From the NCBI GenBank assembly GCA_003455715.1, contig DMQJ01000005.1, forward strand, positions 689 to 9,130: a stretch of DNA of 8,442 nt. Direction: 5' to 3'. This document shows positions 6,947 to 8,442 of this stretch, one piece after another; the first letter of the stretch is position 1, and every line of letters begins with the position of its first letter. The position numbers and the translations under genes are program-made. Origin of the DNA: Acidimicrobiaceae bacterium. GTDB lineage: Bacteria > Actinomycetota > Acidimicrobiia > Acidimicrobiales > Ilumatobacteraceae. The notes beneath the pieces were generated by a model. That model was not told the origin of the DNA. It was given only the letters and a program-made list of their open reading frames with translations, and made no database searches.

Positions 6947-7988
6947 CCGGGGAGCACGACCAGCCGGCAACCGGCGGGTCGTCGCTCAACATGCCACTGG
7001 TGAGCACCATCGGCGCCACGCAGAAGGGAGCCAGGACGTTCTCCGCGATCGGATAGTTGTCGATGGAGATCAACGCCACCTCGCCGCAGGTCCACCCGCC
7101 ATCCTCCCGGACGCTGAGCACACCGAAGAGCAAGGCGCACGCTTCGTCGAGGGACTCCGCCGTCTGCTCCTCCGGGACGAACGGTGAGCAGGTCCAGCCG
7201 GCGGTCTCCGGGTTCTCGGTGCGCATTCCCCGTGTCAGCTCGGCGGGCGCCGGACAGTAGGGCAGGAACAGGTTGTCGACCGCCTCGTAGTCGGACGGGG
7301 CGTTGATCGGCACGTTGTCGCACGTCCACCTGCCGTCGTCGTTGACGACGAACACACCGGCGAGCTGGGCGCACACGTTGTCGACTGTCGGTGGCTCCTC
7401 GGTCTCGGCTCCCTCGGTACCCTCCGCGCCCTCGCACCACCACTGCAGCACCGAGCCCTGCTCGTTCATCGGCTCGCTGCGGAACACGTTGGGCGTCGGG
7501 CAGAAGGGAGCAACGGCGGCCTCCGCGGCTGCGTACTCCTCGTCGCTCTCCACCGGCACGAACTCGCACCACCACCAGCCCTCCACGTCGCCGACGGAAC
7601 CATCGCCGCCCACCGAGGCGCAGGCCTCCTCGAGCGTGCCGAACCCGGCCGACAGATCCGGCTCGGGTGAGCAGCTCCAGCCGGCCTTCGTCATCGCTTC
7701 GTCGTTCCACCCACTGGTGATGACGTTGGGGGCGACGCACAGGGGCGTGAAGTACTCGGTGAGTTCGCCGTAGCGCTCGTCGCTCTCGATGGCGATCTGC
7801 TCGCAGGTCCACTGGTCGCCCTCACGGTCCACCAGCGTGCCACCCACCTCCTCACAAGCCGCTACCAACGGGTCGCTCTCCTCCGACGGGGAGTCGGAAC
7901 AGCCGGTGAGCGCCACCAGGGTCACCGCCGCCGCCCCGGCCATCACCATCCGGGCGCGTGCCGCCACACGAATTCCACCAACCGACAT
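6942..7988 (-). CDS. Lipoprotein with four copies of a four-cysteine module
   Basis: The protein has 348 residues. A type II signal peptide (RVAARARMVMAGAAAVTLVA) ends in the lipobox LTGC, with Cys30 as the lipid site; a Ser/Glu/Asp-rich linker follows. The rest is four repeats of about 62-80 residues with cysteines at 45/62/84/106, 123/141/163/185, 206/223/245/267 and 284/301/323/346. Shared features are an AC...GG-like opening (N-C-A in the third copy), W-T-C or WWC near the second cysteine, F.P.C.[AT]P at the third and AGW.C at the fourth. I do not recognise the module as a named domain. It is probably an extracellular, disulfide-bonded, acidic domain held to the membrane, with binding as the likely role. 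The ATG at 7988 is chosen over one at 8207 because it follows CAGGAG at six bases and puts the signal peptide at the N-terminus; the longer form would overlap the divergent DUF222 gene. It converges on the surface protein with 6 bases between stops. Confidence 0.85.
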   Translation of the reverse strand: MSVGGIRVAARARMVMAGAAAVTLVALTGCSDSPSEESDPLVAACEEVGGTLVDREGDQWTCEQIAIESDERYGELTEYFTPLCVAPNVITSGWNDEAMTKAGWSCSPEPDLSAGFGTLEEACASVGGDGSVGDVEGWWWCEFVPVESDEEYAAAEAAVAPFCPTPNVFRSEPMNEQGSVLQWWCEGAEGTEGAETEEPPTVDNVCAQLAGVFVVNDDGRWTCDNVPINAPSDYEAVDNLFLPYCPAPAELTRGMRTENPETAGWTCSPFVPEEQTAESLDEACALLFGVLSVREDGGWTCGEVALISIDNYPIAENVLAPFCVAPMVLTSGMLSDDPPVAGWSCSPA

Positions 7989-7994
7989 CCCGTG

Positions 7995-8000
7995 CTCCTG
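7995..8000 (-). promoter_or_regulatory. Shine-Dalgarno fixing the lipoprotein start
   Basis: On the minus strand this reads CAGGAG, six bases before the ATG at 7988. Together with the adjoining lipoprotein signal peptide it settles the start and excludes the 73-residue N-terminal extension. Confidence 0.8.
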
Positions 8001-8041
8001 AGTTCCAGCGCTGCGCAGCAGCCGCGCAGATCGTGCCGACG

Positions 8042-8047
8042 ACTCTA
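8042..8047 (-). promoter_or_regulatory. Possible -10 element for the lipoprotein gene
   Basis: TAGAGT on the minus strand fits TAnnnT and would give a leader of about 45-50 bases to the ATG at 7988. No good -35 is visible at the usual distance (GGGCGC). Confidence 0.25.
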
Positions 8048-8092
8048 GGGGGCCGCGACCAGCCGCGCCCACTTCCGGAGGCCGCGCCTCGG

Positions 8093-8098
8093 TACTCT
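8093..8098 (+). promoter_or_regulatory. Possible -10 element for the DUF222 gene
   Basis: TACTCT fits TAnnnT and would put the transcript start near 8105, about 20 bases before the ATG at 8127. The -35 position shows no clear TTGACA-like match. Confidence 0.25.
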
Positions 8099-8101
8099 GT
8101 C

Positions 8102-8121
8102 GCACCCCCTTCGTAGGGTGC
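8102..8121 (+). promoter_or_regulatory. Leader hairpin overlapping the DUF222 ribosome site
   Basis: GCACCC (8102-8107) pairs perfectly with GGGTGC (8116-8121) across an 8-base loop. The second arm contains the only purine-rich stretch (AGGGTG, 8115-8120) before the ATG at 8127, so the hairpin could mask the ribosome site. It could equally be a chance match in GC-rich DNA. Confidence 0.3.
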
Positions 8122-8126
8122 TGGGC

Positions 8127-8442
8127 ATGGATCTGCGCATGCTGCGGTCGGTGGTCGGCGAGGCGCCGTTGCCCGATGTCGCTGCGTGCCGTCGCGAGCT
8201 CGAGCATGTTCGTGCTGCCCGCGGGATGCTCGACGCACGTGAGGTGGCTGTGCTCGGCCGGCTCGACGAGCTCACCGAGGAGACGCCGTCGGTGTTCCCC
8301 GAGGAAGAGTTGGCAGCTGCGGCAAAGACCAGCCGCACCAAAGCATCGCGGGTGCGCAACCGGCGCAAGGCGTGCAACGCGATCCCCGAGCTCGCCGACG
8401 CCCTCGCCGACGGTCGCACCACCGGCGACAGATCGGAAGAGC
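8127..8442 (+). CDS. DUF222 family protein, N-terminal part (likely HNH endonuclease-type, truncated by the window end)
   Basis: The ATG at 8127 opens a frame with no stop to the right edge. The 101 genuine residues (8127-8429) are charged and helical: MDLRMLRSVV, then LDAREVAVLGRLDEL, then FPEEELAAAAKTSRTKASRV and IPELADALADGRTT. This is the pattern of DUF222 proteins, which in actinobacteria usually continue to a C-terminal HNH nuclease domain and occur in many copies per genome ('13E12 repeat family'). The HNH part would lie beyond the window, so nuclease function is not shown. The last codons (from 8430) come from adapter sequence and should not be translated. The ribosome site is weak (AGGGTG, six bases before the ATG) and sits in a possible hairpin. 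The gene diverges from the lipoprotein gene, with 138 bases between starts. The family call rests on recognised sequence style only. Confidence 0.7.
   Translation, partial: MDLRMLRSVVGEAPLPDVAACRRELEHVRAARGMLDAREVAVLGRLDELTEETPSVFPEEELAAAAKTSRTKASRVRNRRKACNAIPELADALADGRTTGDRSEE
8430..8442. other. Residual Illumina adapter at contig end (artefact)
   Basis: The last 13 bases are AGATCGGAAGAGC, identical to the common stem of Illumina TruSeq-type adapters, and they end exactly at the window edge. This is not genomic sequence. The true genomic sequence most likely ends at 8429, give or take a base shared by chance. Confidence 0.95.

Noticed and set aside
7989..8207. 73-residue N-terminal extension of the lipoprotein
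   Set aside because: It would bury the lipoprotein signal peptide, overlaps the start of the divergent DUF222 gene, and ignores the CAGGAG site next to the ATG at 7988.

Overview
The window is GC-rich throughout (roughly two thirds G+C by eye). Its codon use strongly prefers C or G in third positions, so shadow reading frames are open on both strands. The gene content points to an actinobacterium: a SARP/AfsR-type regulator with BTAD and ATPase domains, an LPxTG surface protein, a lipobox lipoprotein, and a DUF222 ('13E12'-like) gene start. An Acidimicrobiia member (Ilumatobacter-like) is my best guess, but it is inference only. The window looks like the end of a draft contig: its last 13 bases are exactly the common Illumina adapter stem.

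Layout. (1) Positions 1-3863, minus strand: a two-gene unit. A PAS-GAF sensory protein (3030-3863) is followed one base later by a very large SARP-like regulator (3028 down to the left edge, still open). The regulator has an OmpR-type winged helix, a BTAD domain, a P-loop ATPase and a long helical repeat region. (2) Positions 3864-3999: a 136-bp divergent intergenic region with three near-identical 10-bp direct repeats at an 11-bp period, the spacing known for SARP operators. (3) Positions 4000-6935, plus strand: a two-gene unit. An 84-residue protein of unknown function overlaps by ATGA the start of an 894-residue secreted, cysteine-paired, Ig/cadherin-like surface protein with a C-terminal LPDTG cell-wall sorting signal. 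(4) Positions 6942-7988, minus strand: a lipoprotein made of four copies of a regular four-cysteine module. It converges on the surface protein, and one short palindrome contains both stop codons. (5) Position 8127 to the right edge, plus strand: the start of a DUF222-family gene, cut off by the adapter at 8430.

How the parts may work together (inference): the PAS-GAF protein and the SARP-ATPase form a sensor/regulator pair. The pair may act on the repeats between the divergent units, controlling itself, the envelope-protein operon, or both. All three exported or possibly export-linked products to the right of the regulators concern the cell envelope. No sortase gene is present in the window. 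No tRNA, rRNA, CRISPR array or transposase was seen.
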